A stretch of 64,000 nucleotides of DNA from assembly GCF_019649055.1 (NCBI RefSeq), contig NW_026570286.1, positions 372,001 to 436,000 on the forward strand. The letters are read 5' to 3'. Shown piece by piece: positions 62,095 through 64,000 of the stretch. The stretch comes from Paramacrobiotus metropolitanus (lineage: Eukaryota > Tardigrada > Eutardigrada > Parachela > Macrobiotidae). The translations under genes were made by a program, and so were the position numbers. Each line of letters starts with the position of its first letter. Within the stretch, counting starts at the first letter, position 1. The notes beneath the pieces are model-generated. The model was given only the letters and a program-made list of their open reading frames with translations, searched no databases and was not told the origin of the DNA.

Positions 62095-64000
62095 ATGGAT
62101 TTCGGACGAAGGATCCTGCAGCTTTCCAACCAGCAGCGCCGTTGCATCATCCGCACATGTCGTCGCTGCTATGTCTCCATGAACCTTCCGGCGCTCAATG
62201 CGCGCGGCGTCCTGAGCAATGTTTTTCCCGAAATAAAGTAAGCTTCTTAACATTTATCTGAACTGGGCATTTGGCATCAGTGCTTACATCCGCATTACCT
62301 GTTGCAGTAAAAAAGTGGAAGAGCGGCTGTTTCGGCGCCAAGGCGCCATTTATGCGGGCTTTGATCCGACAGCTGACAGTCTCCATGTGGGCAATCTGCT
62401 CCCGCTCATCGGACTCCTGCATTTCCAGCGGGCAGGCATCCGGCCTATTGTTCTGGTGCGTCTGCGATGTACTTAACGGCGCAGTTGATCCAACAGTGAT
62501 TTTGAACTGCAGATCGGTGGTGCGACGGCCAAGATCGGCGATCCCAGCGGAAAGACGGCCGAACGCGAAGGCCTCTCGCCCGACGTCGTACAGCAGAATA
62601 TCATCGGGATCGGCCGCAGTATCGAAACCATATTTGCTAATCACGAAGCTTTTCTATGGAAAAACCATAAAGATGCATTGCCTTCGGTATGGTACGTGGT
62701 TTCTGGCTGTTACACCTGTTTATGCTCGCGTTGATTATTTCCTCATATAATATTATATACTTATTTCGTATTTAAGTTAATAATGTTTTCATTTCTTGCT
62801 ATTGATACTTAAGAATATCATACTTTGGCGTTGTTTGTAAAATTGTATGATAAGAGTTTTGATTTGTGCTTTCATTGGCTGTTTCATGATAAATTTGTTT
62901 AATTTTTCTTATTTCTGGTTTATTTAAAAATACATCAGTCATGTTTTGTGGTTGCAGTTTAGTTTGTATAACATATTTATTTCCGGTGTTATCGAAAAGA
63001 ATGCGGTGCGGATATTTTCCTATATTCAGCTGCCTTGTCTTTTCTTAGTATTTTGAACAACTATGAATGGTATCGGAATATGAACGTCGTGGATTTTCTC
63101 GGATCCATCGGAAGGCATTTTCGGATGGGAACGATGTTAACCAGAGAAAGGTTTGTTTTTGCTGGACATCCATACGCTGGGTTGAGCAATCCAAAAAATT
63201 TTGATACTGTGTTAATTGCTATTTCAATACTATTTCATGCTTTTTTCCAAATGGCATAGTAACTGTTTTTTCCAGTGCTGTTTTAATTTGAGTTAAAATT
63301 TTGTTTTTGTCGTCATACTGAATGCTGTTAACGGTCACTTTGAAATTATCTTTTTGCTAGTGTACAGACCCGACTGAAGACCCAATCCAGTATGAGCTTC
63401 ACGGAATTCACGTACCAAGTATTCCAAGGATATGACTGGTATCACTTGTTCCAGAACTCCGAATTGGAGTGTTGGTATCAGGTTAGTGTTCCCATGCTTC
63501 CTACTTTCGTAACGGCATCTTTCGATTTTCGGTTTTTGTTAGTTTATTCTACGGTTACGGCAACCGTTCTACTGATAGGTAAAATTTTACCTTTGTAAGG
63601 GTATAAAATGGTTGCACGCATTCTTGTGGTTTTTCTGCTGTATTGTACAGGCAGTTGTGCAATACTTTTACTGTACTTGTATAATTGTATTGTACTTATA
63701 ATACGATACTTGTGTAATGATTATTGTACTTGTTTTAAGTACTTGTATTAATTTTAAATACTGTAATCACTCTGTACAGTACCATTAATTGCAAACTGAT
63801 GTCTTTGTAGCTTGGCGGGAATGATCAACTGGGTAACATGGTTGCCGGTTACGAGATCATCCGACGTAAAACTGGATCTGATAAACCTTTTTGCTTCACT
63901 GTTCCTTTAATTACCAACGAAGCGGGTGATAAATTCGGTAAAACGGCAGGGAATCCTGTGTGGCTCAACGAGGACAAACTGTCCGCATACGAGTTTTATC
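62095..64000 (+). CDS. YARS2: Mitochondrial tyrosyl-tRNA synthetase, 5' part (runs off the right edge)
   Basis: Charges mitochondrial tRNA-Tyr. Exons: 62095-62237, 62308-62455, 62513-62691, 63049-63150, 63361-63481, 63811-beyond 64000. All phases close. The first exon gives an Arg-rich N-terminus ([20 protein letters not shown]), fitting a mitochondrial targeting peptide. Class I signatures: [14 protein letters not shown] (HIGH-like HVGN), [30 protein letters not shown], and the KMSKS equivalent KFGKT in [15 protein letters not shown]. This is the bacterial/mitochondrial TyrRS pattern, not the cytosolic one. The donor after TCGGTATG at 62691 was preferred over the one at 62687 because only it keeps phase with LNNYEW. 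The C-terminal part lies outside the window. Confidence 0.95.
63640..63780 (+). repeat. GTACTTGTA-rich intron sequence in YARS2
   Basis: The word TGTACTTGTA and variants (TTGTACTTATA, AAGTACTTGTA) recur about five times in 140 bp of the last intron in view. A simple degenerate repeat with no evident role. Confidence 0.5.

Noticed and set aside
1-64000. CRISPR arrays, operons with ribosome binding sites, prophage or transposase genes, tRNA and rRNA genes
   Set aside because: Nothing of the kind could be seen. The gene structure is eukaryotic, and no clover-leaf with the TTCRA box or conserved rRNA core was recognised by eye; a covariance-model scan would settle tRNAs.

Overview
The window looks like nuclear DNA of an ecdysozoan animal. 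Genes have many short introns with GT..AG borders and exons richer in G+C than the AT-rich spacers. The content is chitin-cuticle chemistry, a CRF/DH44-type neuropeptide and ordinary eukaryotic housekeeping genes. A chitin-bearing panarthropod fits; a tardigrade is my best guess from gene density and content, but the sequence alone does not prove it. I see no viral, plasmid, CRISPR or convincing transposon coding sequence, and no tRNA or rRNA gene that I could recognise by eye.

Layout: 1-4.3 kb has no supported gene. Six chitin deacetylase-like genes (called here CDA-a to CDA-f, left to right) lie at 4.4-9.2 kb (-), 13.5-16.3 kb (+), 21.4-25.8 kb (+), 27.5-30.2 kb (-), 40.6-43.6 kb (+) and 44.2-48.8 kb (+). 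Between the fourth and fifth lie cullin-4 (31.2-34.9 kb, -) and SPO11 (37.6-40.0 kb, +). To the right are a DH44/CRF-like neuropeptide precursor (49.9-50.4 kb, -), a very-long-chain 3-oxoacyl-CoA reductase of the HSD17B12 family (55.3-57.3 kb, +), a GH18 chitinase with three hevein-like C-terminal modules (57.7-60.4 kb, -) and the 5' part of mitochondrial tyrosyl-tRNA synthetase (62.1 kb to the right edge, +).

Function: the six CDA genes plus the chitinase form a local chitin-remodelling neighbourhood. CDA-b and CDA-d have the chitin-binding CBM14 + LDL-receptor class A + deacetylase order. The others have CBM14 + linker + deacetylase. The array looks functionally split. CDA-a and CDA-b keep all the deacetylase motifs I can check. 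CDA-c and CDA-d have intact reading frames (once spliced correctly) but have lost the metal-binding histidines, so they look like pseudoenzymes. CDA-e and CDA-f keep the catalytic residues but carry one and two apparent single-base deletions respectively. All exon phases of cullin-4, SPO11, the reductase, the chitinase and the synthetase close without error, so those deletions are not a general feature of this sequence.

All gene models were assembled by hand from ORFs, splice consensus and phase bookkeeping. No similarity search was run.
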